Positions 35,166-43,366 of a stretch of 64,000 nt of DNA are shown here, one piece after another. Origin of the DNA: Caballeronia sp. dw_276. Its GTDB lineage: Bacteria; Pseudomonadota; Gammaproteobacteria; Burkholderiales; Burkholderiaceae. Below the pieces are notes generated by a model. It did not search any database. It was not told the DNA's origin and saw only the letters and a list, made by a program, of their open reading frames with translations. Position 1 is the first letter of the stretch, and the number at the start of each line of letters is the position of its first letter. The stretch spans positions 1 through 64,000 of the forward strand of contig NZ_JAAVUV010000018.1 in assembly GCF_018449635.1 (NCBI RefSeq), given 5' to 3'. The translations under genes were made by a program, and so were the position numbers.

Positions 35166-35561
35166 ATGCGCCATAAACATGGTTTGCGGAAACTGAACCG
35201 CACGAGCAGCCACCGTCTGGCTATGCTCCGTAATATGTCGAACTCGCTGATCGAGCACGAAGTCATCAAGACGACGCTGCCGAAAGCCAAAGAACTCCGT
35301 AAAGTCGTCGAGCCGCTGATCACGCTCGGCAAGAAGCCGTCGCTGGCAAATCGTCGTCTGGCGTTCAACCGCCTGCGCGACCGTGATTCTGTCGCAAAGC
35401 TGTTCGACGTGCTCGGTCCGCGTTACGAAACGCGTCCGGGTGGCTACCTGAGCATCCTGAAGTTCGGCTTCCGTCAAGGCGACAATGCGCCGATGGCGCT
35501 GGTCATGCTGATGGATCGTCCGGAACTCGCTGAAGCTGACGACGTGCAAGAAGCTGAATAA
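35166..35561 (+). CDS. rplQ: 50S ribosomal protein L17
   Basis: L17 is a 50S protein near the tunnel exit. The 131-residue protein starts MRHKHGLRKLNRTSSHRLAM and includes LFDVLGPRYETRPGGYLSIL. The C-terminal residues are acidic. It is the last gene of the alpha operon and is followed by a clear terminator. Confidence 0.98.
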   Translation: MRHKHGLRKLNRTSSHRLAMLRNMSNSLIEHEVIKTTLPKAKELRKVVEPLITLGKKPSLANRRLAFNRLRDRDSVAKLFDVLGPRYETRPGGYLSILKFGFRQGDNAPMALVMLMDRPELAEADDVQEAE

Positions 35562-35582
35562 GTTTCAGAGCGTTTGTCGAAT

Positions 35583-35612
35583 AAAAAAGCCAAGCCTTGC
35601 TTGGCTTTTTTT
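35583..35612 (+). terminator. intrinsic terminator after rplQ
   Basis: AAGCCAAGC (35587-35595) pairs perfectly with GCTTGGCTT (35599-35607), flanked by an A run before and a seven-base T run after. It ends the ribosomal protein supercluster and could also work on the opposite strand. Confidence 0.93.
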
Positions 35613-35722
35613 ACGTCGGTCGGTGGGCGAAGGGCGCTACACCTCTAGGCCGATCGGCTGAATGTTGGCCGTTGGCTCCGGATGCTACGATTGCGTTCAT
35701 ATCAATTGCATCGGAGCTTTCC

Positions 35723-36058
35723 GTGAATACGACGCCCGTCGTCCTGGTTCTTACGACGCTACCTGATAGCGACGCCGCGTCGACGCTAGCGCAGCAGGTG
35801 ATCGATGCGCGGCTGGCTGCCTGTGTGACCGAGCTGGGCGTGGTGAAGTCGCGGTATTGGTGGGAGGGAAAGGTCGAGGTGGCTAATGAGCTCCAACTCC
35901 TGTTCAAAACGAGTCTCGCGCGCGGCGATGAACTCGCACGGTTCATAGAGTCGAATCATCCTTACGAAACACCCGAAGTTGTCTTGTGGCAGGCCGATGC
36001 GTCGGCGGCCTACGGGCAGTGGATCATCGCGGAAACTCAACGTCCTCTTAATGTTTAA
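35723..36058 (+). CDS. cutA: divalent-cation tolerance protein CutA
   Basis: CutA is a small trimeric protein linked to divalent metal tolerance; its exact role is unclear. I take GTG 35723, 7 bases after GGAG, giving 111 residues starting MNTTPVVLVLTTLPDSDAAS. The frame is open upstream, but the start there has no site. The conserved core CVTELGVVKSRYWWEGKVE and the C-terminal ESNHPYETPEVV motif are present. It overlaps dsbD by eight bases; cutA and dsbD are neighbours in many proteobacteria. Confidence 0.92.
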   Translation: MNTTPVVLVLTTLPDSDAASTLAQQVIDARLAACVTELGVVKSRYWWEGKVEVANELQLLFKTSLARGDELARFIESNHPYETPEVVLWQADASAAYGQWIIAETQRPLNV

Positions 36059-37904
36059 GCCCTTCGTTTTCTGCGCACGTCGTTTCGCCGACGTTGCTCT
36101 CATATTGTTGTCGTGCTTCGTCCTGATGCTCGGTTCGATCTCGATCGCGCATGCCGCCGACGATTTCCTGGATCCAGCCGTCGCCTTCAAATTCAGCGCA
36201 AGCGAAAAACCGGGCGAAATCGATGTGCGATATAAGGTCGCAGACGGCTATTACATGTATCGGGAGCGTTTCGCGTTTGCCGTGAAAAGTGGCACTGCGA
36301 CGTTGGGCGAGGCGCAATTGCCGGCCGGAAAGGTTCATTTCGACCAGACCTTCAACAAGGACGTGGAGACGTATCGCGGAGAACTGGTTATCCGGATACC
36401 GGTAAAACAGGCGTCGGGGCCGTTTGACATTGTGGTGACGTCGCAGGGGTGCGCCGATCAGGGCATTTGCTATCCGCCCGCTGAGCACGTCTATCACGTG
36501 ACAGGGGCCGCGTTGCAGGCGGCCGGTGCGGCAAGCACACGGGTGCCTACCGCGAACGTCAGCGATGTTCCCTGGTACGACCGCGCAACGAACGCGGACT
36601 ACGCGCAATCGTTGCTTGAAAGCGGAGGTTTTTTCGCGATCGTCGGGTTGTACTTTGTCGCGGGCGTCGTGTTGAGCTTGTTGCCTTGCTCGTATCCGAT
36701 GATTCCCATTCTCTCGGCCATCATCATCGGCGAGGGCGCCAAGGTCACGCGGTCGCGTGGGTTCGGGTTGTCGGTCGCGTACGTGTTCGGCATGGCGCTT
36801 GTGTACACCGCGCTCGGCGTACTCGCGGCGATGATCGGACAGAGCCTCGGGGGCTGGCTGCAAAATCCGTGGGTGCTCGGCGCGTTCGGGGTATTGCTAG
36901 CGGTCTTTGCGCTTACGCTGATCGCCGGTGTAGATATCGCCTTGCCCGCGCGGTGGCAAAACAGCGTCAACGCGGCGTCGCAGAAACGTTCGGGCGGGAA
37001 GCTTGCAGCCGTGATCGTCATGGGCGCGCTTTCAGCGCTCGTGGTTGGCGCGTGCATGACTGCGCCGCTTTTTGCAGTGCTGGCGTTCATCGCGCATACG
37101 GGTAATGCGCTGCTTGGCGGCGCTGCGCTCTTTTCGATGGGCGTGGGGCTGGGTGTACCGCTGCTGATCATCGGGCTTGGCGCCGGAACGTTGCTGCCGC
37201 GGGCTGGCAACTGGATGGACGGCGTCAAGGTTTTCTTTGGCGTTATCTTGCTTGCAGCCGCGCTGTGGATTGTCTGGCCGGTGCTGGGCGCCGTCGTGCA
37301 GATGGCGTTGGCTGCGTCGTGGCTGTTGTTCGCAGCGGCCGCGCTAGGGCTGTTTTCGTCGGGCGCGACAGGGATGTCGATCTGGAAACGGCTCGGCCGT
37401 GGAATCGGCGCGCTGCTGGCGATCTGGGGCGCTGCGTTGCTGGTGGGCCTTGCTGCCGGTTCAACCGACCCGCTGCGCCCGCTCGCTGTCTTCACCGCAC
37501 GCGCCGGAGCCGGCACGGCGGTGGCGACCCAAGCATCGGTACCAGGCGAAACCTTCGCGCCGGTCAAGTCATCGACACAACTGGATCTCGCATTGAAAGC
37601 CGCTGGGCGGCCGGCAATGCTCGACTTCTACGCCGACTGGTGCGTGTCGTGCAAAGAAATGGAGCACCTCACGTTCAGCGATCCCAGAGTGCGCGCGCGT
37701 TTGGCGCAACTCAACCTATTGCGTGCGGACGTGACTGCGAACAATGCCGATGATCAGGCGTTGCTGAAGCGTTTCAAGCTCTTCGGGCCGCCGGGCATCA
37801 TTTTCTTCGATGCCGAGGGGAACGAGGTCGCACGCGTCGTAGGCTACGAATCGGCCGACAAGTTCTTGCAAAGTCTCGACAAGCTTGCCGCACCGACGAC
37901 GTAA
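36051..37904 (+). CDS. dsbD: thiol:disulfide interchange protein DsbD
   Basis: DsbD passes electrons from cytoplasmic thioredoxin across the inner membrane to periplasmic DsbC, DsbG and cytochrome c maturation. I take ATG 36051, giving 617 residues with a signal peptide ending near AHA (about residue 36). The alpha domain has the cysteine pair in CADQGIC (about residue 135-141). The membrane domain has about eight helices and carries single cysteines in LLPCSYPM and VGACMTAP. The C-terminal thioredoxin-like domain has the CVSC centre near residue 530. It suits the cytochrome c genes nearby. Confidence 0.96.
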   Translation: MFKPFVFCARRFADVALILLSCFVLMLGSISIAHAADDFLDPAVAFKFSASEKPGEIDVRYKVADGYYMYRERFAFAVKSGTATLGEAQLPAGKVHFDQTFNKDVETYRGELVIRIPVKQASGPFDIVVTSQGCADQGICYPPAEHVYHVTGAALQAAGAASTRVPTANVSDVPWYDRATNADYAQSLLESGGFFAIVGLYFVAGVVLSLLPCSYPMIPILSAIIIGEGAKVTRSRGFGLSVAYVFGMALVYTALGVLAAMIGQSLGGWLQNPWVLGAFGVLLAVFALTLIAGVDIALPARWQNSVNAASQKRSGGKLAAVIVMGALSALVVGACMTAPLFAVLAFIAHTGNALLGGAALFSMGVGLGVPLLIIGLGAGTLLPRAGNWMDGVKVFFGVILLAAALWIVWPVLGAVVQMALAASWLLFAAAALGLFSSGATGMSIWKRLGRGIGALLAIWGAALLVGLAAGSTDPLRPLAVFTARAGAGTAVATQASVPGETFAPVKSSTQLDLALKAAGRPAMLDFYADWCVSCKEMEHLTFSDPRVRARLAQLNLLRADVTANNADDQALLKRFKLFGPPGIIFFDAEGNEVARVVGYESADKFLQSLDKLAAPTT

Positions 37905-37929
37905 AGCCTGACGCCCTGTAGAAAGCAAA

Positions 37930-37951
37930 AAGGCGACGCATGCGTCGCCTT
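37930..37951 (-). terminator. bidirectional terminator between dsbD and hemB
   Basis: Bases 37930-37951 form a perfect 22-base palindrome (AAGGCGACGCA and its complement). On the - strand it is followed by TTTGC after an extended TT run, making it the likely end of hemB. On the + strand TTCTCATT follows, so dsbD may end here too. Confidence 0.8.
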
Positions 37952-37970
37952 CTCATTCAAACCGCAGCTA

Positions 37971-38969
37971 TTACTTCGAAGCCCGCAGAATTCGCGCGGC
38001 ATCCAGTGCGAAGTACGTCAGCACGCCATCCGCGCCCGCACGTTTGAACGCCAGCAGCGATTCCATCATGGTCTTGTCGTGATCGAGCCAGCCGTTTTGA
38101 GCGGCGGCCTTGATCATGGCGTACTCGCCGCTGACCTGATAAGCGTAAGTCGGAAAACGAAACTCCTCCTTCACGCGATACACAATGTCCAAGTACGGCA
38201 TGCCTGGCTTGACCATCACCATGTCCGCGCCTTCTTCAATGTCCATGCGCACTTCGCGCATGGCTTCATCGGAATTGGCCGGGTCCATCTGATAGGTCAT
38301 CTTGTTGCTCTTACCAAGATTTGTGGCAGACCCTACGGCATCGCGGAACGGACCGTAGAACGCCGATGCAAACTTTGCCGCGTACGCCATGATCCGCGTG
38401 TGCACGTGGCCATCGCTTTCGAGCATTTCGCGAATCGCGCCGATACGGCCGTCCATCATGTCCGAAGGCGCGACGATATCCACACCCGCTTCGGCCTGTG
38501 CACGCGCCTGGTCGACAAGAATCTCGCTGGTTTCGTCGTTGATGACGTAGCCGTGTTCGTCCAGAACGCCATCTTGGCCGTGGCTGGTGTAAGGGTCCAG
38601 CGCAACATCGGTCAGCACGCCGAGTTCGGGGAAGTTTTTCTTCAACTCGCGCACGGCACGCGGAATCAGGCCTTCGGGATTCGTTGCCTCCCGGCCGTCG
38701 GGCGTTTTCAGCGATGGCTCAATGGCCGGAAACAGCGAGATGACCGGCACGCCCAGCTCCACGCACTGCTCCGCGACTTTCATCAGCAGGTCGACTGAAG
38801 TGCGCTCGACGCCGGGCATGGAAGGAACGGCTTGACGCAGGTTCGTCCCTTCGGTGATGAAAACCGGATAGATCAAGTCGTTGGTGGACAAGAGATTTTC
38901 ACGCATCAGGCGGCGCGAAAAGTCGTCACGGCGCATGCGGCGCGGACGATGATGCGGATAGAAGCTCAT
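37971..38969 (-). CDS. hemB: delta-aminolevulinic acid dehydratase (porphobilinogen synthase)
   Basis: HemB joins two 5-aminolevulinate molecules to give porphobilinogen in haem synthesis. The 332-residue protein has the two active-site lysines, K199 (AYAAKFASAFYGP) and K254 (VMVKPGMPYLD). In the metal loop (residues 120-134, TDVALDPYTSHGQDG) the zinc cysteines are replaced by Ala, Asp and Asp, so this is the magnesium-type enzyme known from Pseudomonas. It is convergent with dsbD and lies downstream of ysxC on the same strand. Confidence 0.97.
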   Translation of the reverse strand: MSFYPHHRPRRMRRDDFSRRLMRENLLSTNDLIYPVFITEGTNLRQAVPSMPGVERTSVDLLMKVAEQCVELGVPVISLFPAIEPSLKTPDGREATNPEGLIPRAVRELKKNFPELGVLTDVALDPYTSHGQDGVLDEHGYVINDETSEILVDQARAQAEAGVDIVAPSDMMDGRIGAIREMLESDGHVHTRIMAYAAKFASAFYGPFRDAVGSATNLGKSNKMTYQMDPANSDEAMREVRMDIEEGADMVMVKPGMPYLDIVYRVKEEFRFPTYAYQVSGEYAMIKAAAQNGWLDHDKTMMESLLAFKRAGADGVLTYFALDAARILRASK

Positions 38970-39097
38970 GAAATTTGCTCGGATGTTGGAATGCGAGGAA
39001 TGATCGGAAACAGGCGGGAAGCCAGCCGGCGCGTGCGTCGGCCGTGCCCGGATGCCAGGCGGAAGGCGGCTCCAGAACCATTTCGAGACAATGGTAT

Positions 39098-39103
39098 ATC
39101 ATA
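39098..39103 (-). promoter_or_regulatory. candidate hemB -10 box within an inverted repeat
   Basis: On the - strand TATGAT lies at 39103-39098 inside the small inverted repeat GGTAT-ATC-ATACC (39093-39105). No good -35 box is visible at the right distance. It would give a hemB leader of about 120 bases. On the + strand the same repeat reads as an extended -10, TGGTATATC (39092-39100). Confidence 0.35.
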
Positions 39104-39106
39104 CCG

Positions 39107-39224
39107 ATCGAGCAAGGCGCTTGACGCCGACCTCCCCGCTTCTCCTCCCTGAGCGGGTGCCTGTGGTGATTCGTAAAGGATTCGATCAGGCTGTTTGACC
39201 CGCCGTCATGCGGCGGGTTTTTTT
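39107..39224 (+). ncRNA. possible structured small RNA between hemB and ysxC
   Basis: A strong + strand terminator, CCCGCCG (39199-39205) with CGGCGGG (39211-39217) and seven T residues, has no + strand gene upstream of it. Just before it lie competing pairings: GCGGGTGCCTG (39153-39163) with CAGGC (39187-39191) and ACCCGC (39198-39203), and CCCGC (39135-39139) with GCGGG. An extended -10 at 39092-39100 could start a transcript of about 118 bases. I do not recognise a known RNA family. The terminator is well supported; the RNA gene is inference. Confidence 0.4.
39199..39224 (+). terminator. orphan intrinsic terminator on the + strand
   Basis: A 7-bp GC stem with a 5-base loop TCATG is followed by TTTTTTT. 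Both flanking genes, hemB and ysxC, are on the - strand, where this hairpin has no T run after it. Confidence 0.85.
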
Positions 39225-39255
39225 ATGCCGGGAGCGTGGAGCGCCCGAGGCCTGC

Positions 39256-39921
39256 TTACTGTGCTTCATCCGCTGGATCGCTTTCCTCAATTGCCTTTGG
39301 AATCAGCCAGCTTTCGATCTTCTCGTGCGCTTCATCGAGGCCAACGCGCTTCAACGCCGAAAAAAGCTGGACCGTCAGTTCGCCGCGATATCCGGATGCG
39401 GTGTATTCCTCGAAGGCTTTCTTGGTCGCACGCAACGTATTGATGCTTTCCTGCCGCGTCAATTTGTCGCATTTCGTCAATAAGGCGTGAATCGGCTTGC
39501 CGGTCGGCGCAAACCACTCGAGCATGATCTTGTCGAGTTCGGTCAGAGGACGGCGCGAATCCATCATGAGGATCATGCCGACCAACTGGGCGCGACTCTG
39601 CAAGTATGTGGACAACAATGCCTGCCAATGCAACTTGGCGTTGCCCGACACCTCGGCGTAACCATAGCCCGGCAAGTCCACCACATGGGCCTTGGGCTGA
39701 TCGGCCGGGCCAATGGCGAAGTAGTTGATGTGTTGCGTGCGCCCAGGCGTCTTGCTCGCGAACGCGAGCCGCTTCTGGTTGCACAACAGGTTGATGGCCG
39801 TCGACTTGCCGGCGTTCGAGCGTCCAGCGAACGCGATCTCCGGCTGCGCCGTAGGAGGCAGATCGCGTAAGTGATTGACCGTCGTGAAGAAACGGGCTTG
39901 ATGGAGCAGGAATGACGACAT
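39256..39921 (-). CDS. ysxC: ribosome biogenesis GTP-binding protein YsxC/EngB
   Basis: YsxC (EngB, YihA) is an essential GTPase for 50S subunit assembly. I take the start at 39921, giving 221 residues beginning MSSFLLHQARFFTTVNHLRD, the family start; the frame is open for 87 more codons upstream without homology. The G motifs are GRSNAGKST, DLPGYGYAEV and TKCDKLTR. It is transcribed away from the cytochrome c4 gene, and hemB lies downstream on the same strand. Confidence 0.95.
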   Translation of the reverse strand: MSSFLLHQARFFTTVNHLRDLPPTAQPEIAFAGRSNAGKSTAINLLCNQKRLAFASKTPGRTQHINYFAIGPADQPKAHVVDLPGYGYAEVSGNAKLHWQALLSTYLQSRAQLVGMILMMDSRRPLTELDKIMLEWFAPTGKPIHALLTKCDKLTRQESINTLRATKKAFEEYTASGYRGELTVQLFSALKRVGLDEAHEKIESWLIPKAIEESDPADEAQ

Positions 39922-40242
39922 GGGAAGACCGAAAGTGAAATTCTGTGGGAACTCGAGCTGTAAGGAGCCACTGAATACTGGGCTTGCCCCGACTGGCGTC
40001 TTTGCGTTTAGCGAGTTATTGTACAATACGACGGTCGTACGAAGACCAGCCAGGGCACGCAAGACCCAAGCGGGATAAGGAGTGAGACAGGTTTGAAGGC
40101 AGATTTCGGGGCGCGCGGCGGGTGAAATTTTAGCCCGTACCGAACTCGTATCGCGTCCTCTGTCGGGTGTCTTGCAGTGCATCGGTAACCGTCGTTTTGC
40201 AGAACCTCACAATTCTCACAAGACGAATAACAGGGTACGCGA
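39922..40242. promoter_or_regulatory. divergent intergenic region between ysxC and cytochrome c4
   Basis: This 321-base stretch contains no gene that I can support. It has a perfect 12-base palindrome TATTGTACAATA at 40017-40028, which reads as a -10-like TACAAT in both directions. The -35 positions are poor on both strands (TCTTTG-like and GTCTTC). It is the best candidate for divergent promoters or a regulator site. Confidence 0.4.
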
Positions 40243-40929
40243 ATGAACCGACTGTACAAGACTCTGATGGCCTTGGAATTAGCAGCAGCATTCGGAGCGG
40301 GGTTGGTAGGCTGGACACTCACGGCGCAGACGGCAATGGCAGCGGAACCCGCGGCGGCCGCCGCGCCAGCCAAACCTGATGTCGCGCGGGGCCAGGCGAT
40401 TGCCACCCAGGTCTGCGCGGCGTGTCACGGAGCAGACGGCAATAGCGCCGGGGGCGCGTTTCCGAAACTCGCGGGTCAGCATGCCGAGTACATCGTCAAG
40501 CAGTTGAAGGATTACAAGACGCAGCCGGGCGCGAAAGAACCGGCGCGCAAGAACGCAATCATGGCCGGTATTGCGGGCGCGTTGAACGAACAAGACATGG
40601 TCAACGTGGCTGCATATTTTGAGACACAGAAGGCCAAGCCGGGTTTTGCGCGCGACAAGAACACGGTGCCGCTCGGGATGAAGATTTATCGTGGCGGCGT
40701 GACGGATAGAGGCGTTCCCGCCTGCGCCGCGTGTCACGGCGCAACAGGGCTGGGTGTGCCGGTGCAATATCCGCGGTTGTCGGGGCAGTGGGCTGATTAC
40801 ACGGCAGCGCAGCTCACCGCGTTTGCGCAAGGTACGCGCAACAACAGCGAGCCCATGCATACCATCGCGTTGCGTTTGAATGAAGCGGAAGTGAAGGCGG
40901 TTGCGGACTACATCGCGGGATTGCATTGA
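40243..40929 (+). CDS. di-haem cytochrome c4
   Basis: Cytochrome c4 passes electrons in the periplasm, usually to terminal oxidases. The 228-residue protein has a signal peptide (about residues 1-33, ending AMA). Two CAACH haem sites are at 58-62 and 161-165, one in each of two similar domains. Methionine ligands are likely in KNAIMAGI and EPMHTIA. Maturation would need System II genes such as resB-resC just downstream. Divergent from ysxC. Confidence 0.95.
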   Translation: MNRLYKTLMALELAAAFGAGLVGWTLTAQTAMAAEPAAAAAPAKPDVARGQAIATQVCAACHGADGNSAGGAFPKLAGQHAEYIVKQLKDYKTQPGAKEPARKNAIMAGIAGALNEQDMVNVAAYFETQKAKPGFARDKNTVPLGMKIYRGGVTDRGVPACAACHGATGLGVPVQYPRLSGQWADYTAAQLTAFAQGTRNNSEPMHTIALRLNEAEVKAVADYIAGLH

Positions 40930-41066
40930 TGCGGTAGTCTGCGTTGCGCGAAGGTCTGCTTTAAGATGCGCGCAGCGTTGTCCGGACGTCACAAGCGTCC
41001 GGCATAGTTCGAACCCAGTATAAAAAAGCATCACGAAGCCGGTCCAACGAGACCGGTGCAAATAAG
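40930..41066 (+). other. region after cytochrome c4 with small hairpins
   Basis: CCGGACG (40982-40988) pairs with CGTCCGG (40996-41002) and CCGGTC (41039-41044) pairs with GACCGG (41051-41056). Neither is followed by a T run. TATAAA at about 41020 is a weak -10-like sequence without a good -35. No gene seen. Confidence 0.4.
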
Positions 41067-41116
41067 AAAAAAGGGTGGGACGCCGGTCATGTACCGGTGC
41101 GTCTCCACCCTTTTTT
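41067..41116 (+). terminator. intrinsic terminator between cytochrome c4 and resB
   Basis: AAAAAAGGGTGG (41067-41078) pairs with CCACCCTTTTTT (41105-41116). An inner stem GCCGGT/ACCGGTGC makes one long hairpin. It ends 20 bases before the resB start, inside what should be the resB leader unless the resB promoter overlaps it. Confidence 0.88.
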
Positions 41117-41136
41117 GCTGTTCAGCCGGAGTTTGA

Positions 41137-43362
41137 ATGAGCGTCACCACCTCGGGATTGCAGTCGAAGTCGAGCCGTAGCAGCGTACGTTATGCCATCG
41201 AAACGATCAGTTCGATGCGCTTTGCCATCGCGCTGCTCGTGATTCTTGCGATAGCAAGCATCATCGGGACCGTGCTTACGCAGGAAGATCCCTACCCGAA
41301 TTACGTCAATCAGTTCGGTCCGTTCTGGGCCGATATCTTCCGCGGCCTGAGCCTCTACAACGTGTACAGCGCGTGGTGGTTCATGCTGATCCTGATTTTC
41401 CTGGTGATCTCGGTGTCGCTGTGCGTGATCCGCAATGGCCCGAAGATGATCGCGGACATGAAGAGCTGGAAGGATCGCGTGCGGGAAGGGAGTCTTCGTG
41501 CGTTCCATCACAAGGGCGAATATCCGCCGGTGACGGGTTCGCGCGCCGAAACGGCCGCCAAGCTGCAGCGGCTTTCCGGCAAGATGGGCTACAAGTTCAA
41601 GACGCTCGAGACCGAAAGCGGCGCAACGCTGATCGCGGCGAAGCGCGGCGCGATGACGAAACTTGGCTATATCTCGGCGCATCTGGCGATCGTGGTGATC
41701 TGTATTGGCGGCTTGCTCGACAGCAACCTGCCCATCAAGCTGCAGATGTGGCTCTTCAACAAGACGCCGATTGCATCGAACGAAATCATCAACGACATCC
41801 CGGCGTCGCATCGGTTATCGACGTCCAATCCTACGTTCCGTGGATATGCCTGGGTGCCGGAAGGGCAGCACGTCGCGACCGCCATCCTGAACCAGCAGGA
41901 CGGCTCGCTGATCCAGGACCTGCCGTTTTCCATTCAGCTCGACAAATTCATCGTCGACTACTACTCGACGGGCATGCCGAAGCTGTTCGCGAGCGATATC
42001 GTCGTGATCGATCATGCGACCGGCAAGCGCATTCCGGCGCGCGTCGAAGTGAACAAGCCGTTTACCTACGACAACATTTCCATCTATCAATCGAGCTTCC
42101 AGGACGGCGGCTCCAAACTTTCGATGACCGCCTGGCCCATGTCCGGCGGCAGCACGAAAACGGTGCCGTTCGAGGGCGCGATCGGCGGAACGGCGCCGAT
42201 GAGCCCGCAAATCATTGGCGGGAAGGGCGAGAGCGTCGAGTTCACCGATTTCCGCGCGATCAACGTCGAAAACATTACCGATGGCAACGGCGCCATCGAC
42301 GCACGCGGCGTCGGCAAGACGCAAACGCTGCGTCAGGCATTCGATGAACGCCTCGGCTCGGGCGCGAAGACATCGCGGCCGACGGATCTGCGCAACGTGG
42401 GGCCTTCGGTGCAATACAAGGTGCGTGGCACGGACGGCCAGGCGCGCGAGTTCAACAACTACATGCTGCCCGTCGACGTGCAAGGCCAGCCGATGTTCCT
42501 CGCCGGCATGCGCCTGAGCCCGAACGATCCGTTCCGCTATCTGCGCATTCCCGCCGACGAACAAAGTTCGATCAAACAATGGATGAACCTGCGGGCCGCG
42601 CTGGAAACGCCGGCAATGCGGGTTGAAGCCGCGCATCGGTTTGCGAAGCGCTCGGTGCCGGAAGCCAACGCGGATCTGCAGGCGCATCTGGATGAAAGCG
42701 CGTTGCGCGTGCTGAATCTGTTCGCTGGTGCTGACGAGACGGGCGCGACAGCACAACCCGGCGCAACGGTTGGCGGATTCCAGGCGATCGCGGCTTTCAT
42801 CGATAAATCGGTGCCGAAAGGCGAGCAGGAAAAGGCGGCCGGGTTATTGCTGCGTATGCTGGAAGGCGCTACGTGGGACTTGTGGCAAATCTCGCGCGCC
42901 CAGAACGGCATGCCGGAAGCGCAAGCGGACGCGAAGAACACCCAATTCGTGCAGTCATCGATCAATGCGCTTTCCGACAGCTTCTTGTATGGCGCGCCTG
43001 TTTTCCTGCAACTGGATTCGTTCAAACAAATCCAGGCGTCGGTGTTCCAGTTGACGCGCGCACCGGGTAAAAAAGTGGTGTATCTTGGCAGCGCCTTGCT
43101 CGTACTCGGCATTTTCTCGATGTTTTACGTACGGGAACGGCGTCTCTGGTTCTGGCTCAAGGATTCAGCAACGGGCGGCACCAGCGTTTTGATGGCAATG
43201 TCCACCGCGCGCCGGACGCTCGATTTCGAGAAAGAATTCGCGCAAACGCGCGACGCGATAGGCGCTGCCCTGGGCGTCAAATCGCAACCGGCGGCGTCAT
43301 CGTCAGCGTCGGAACCGCCTGCGGACACCAAGTCCACCGGCTCGCAAGATTCAACTCGGTAA
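41137..43362 (+). CDS. resB: cytochrome c biogenesis protein ResB (CcsB/Ccs1)
   Basis: ResB with ResC forms the System II synthetase that exports haem and attaches it to apocytochrome c. The 741-residue protein has N-terminal membrane helices (about 25-45 SMRFAIALLVILAIASIIGT and 80-100), another at about 185-205, a large periplasmic domain, and a last helix near 645-665 before a cytoplasmic tail. CGGAG precedes the ATG by 7 bases. resC follows after four bases. Confidence 0.95.
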   Translation: MSVTTSGLQSKSSRSSVRYAIETISSMRFAIALLVILAIASIIGTVLTQEDPYPNYVNQFGPFWADIFRGLSLYNVYSAWWFMLILIFLVISVSLCVIRNGPKMIADMKSWKDRVREGSLRAFHHKGEYPPVTGSRAETAAKLQRLSGKMGYKFKTLETESGATLIAAKRGAMTKLGYISAHLAIVVICIGGLLDSNLPIKLQMWLFNKTPIASNEIINDIPASHRLSTSNPTFRGYAWVPEGQHVATAILNQQDGSLIQDLPFSIQLDKFIVDYYSTGMPKLFASDIVVIDHATGKRIPARVEVNKPFTYDNISIYQSSFQDGGSKLSMTAWPMSGGSTKTVPFEGAIGGTAPMSPQIIGGKGESVEFTDFRAINVENITDGNGAIDARGVGKTQTLRQAFDERLGSGAKTSRPTDLRNVGPSVQYKVRGTDGQAREFNNYMLPVDVQGQPMFLAGMRLSPNDPFRYLRIPADEQSSIKQWMNLRAALETPAMRVEAAHRFAKRSVPEANADLQAHLDESALRVLNLFAGADETGATAQPGATVGGFQAIAAFIDKSVPKGEQEKAAGLLLRMLEGATWDLWQISRAQNGMPEAQADAKNTQFVQSSINALSDSFLYGAPVFLQLDSFKQIQASVFQLTRAPGKKVVYLGSALLVLGIFSMFYVRERRLWFWLKDSATGGTSVLMAMSTARRTLDFEKEFAQTRDAIGAALGVKSQPAASSSASEPPADTKSTGSQDSTR

Positions 43363-43366
43363 GAAC

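Noticed and set aside
39195..39490. Small + strand open frames opposite the end of ysxC
   Set aside because: Three overlapping frames in this spot have no start signals and no recognisable sequence. YsxC on the other strand is certain.
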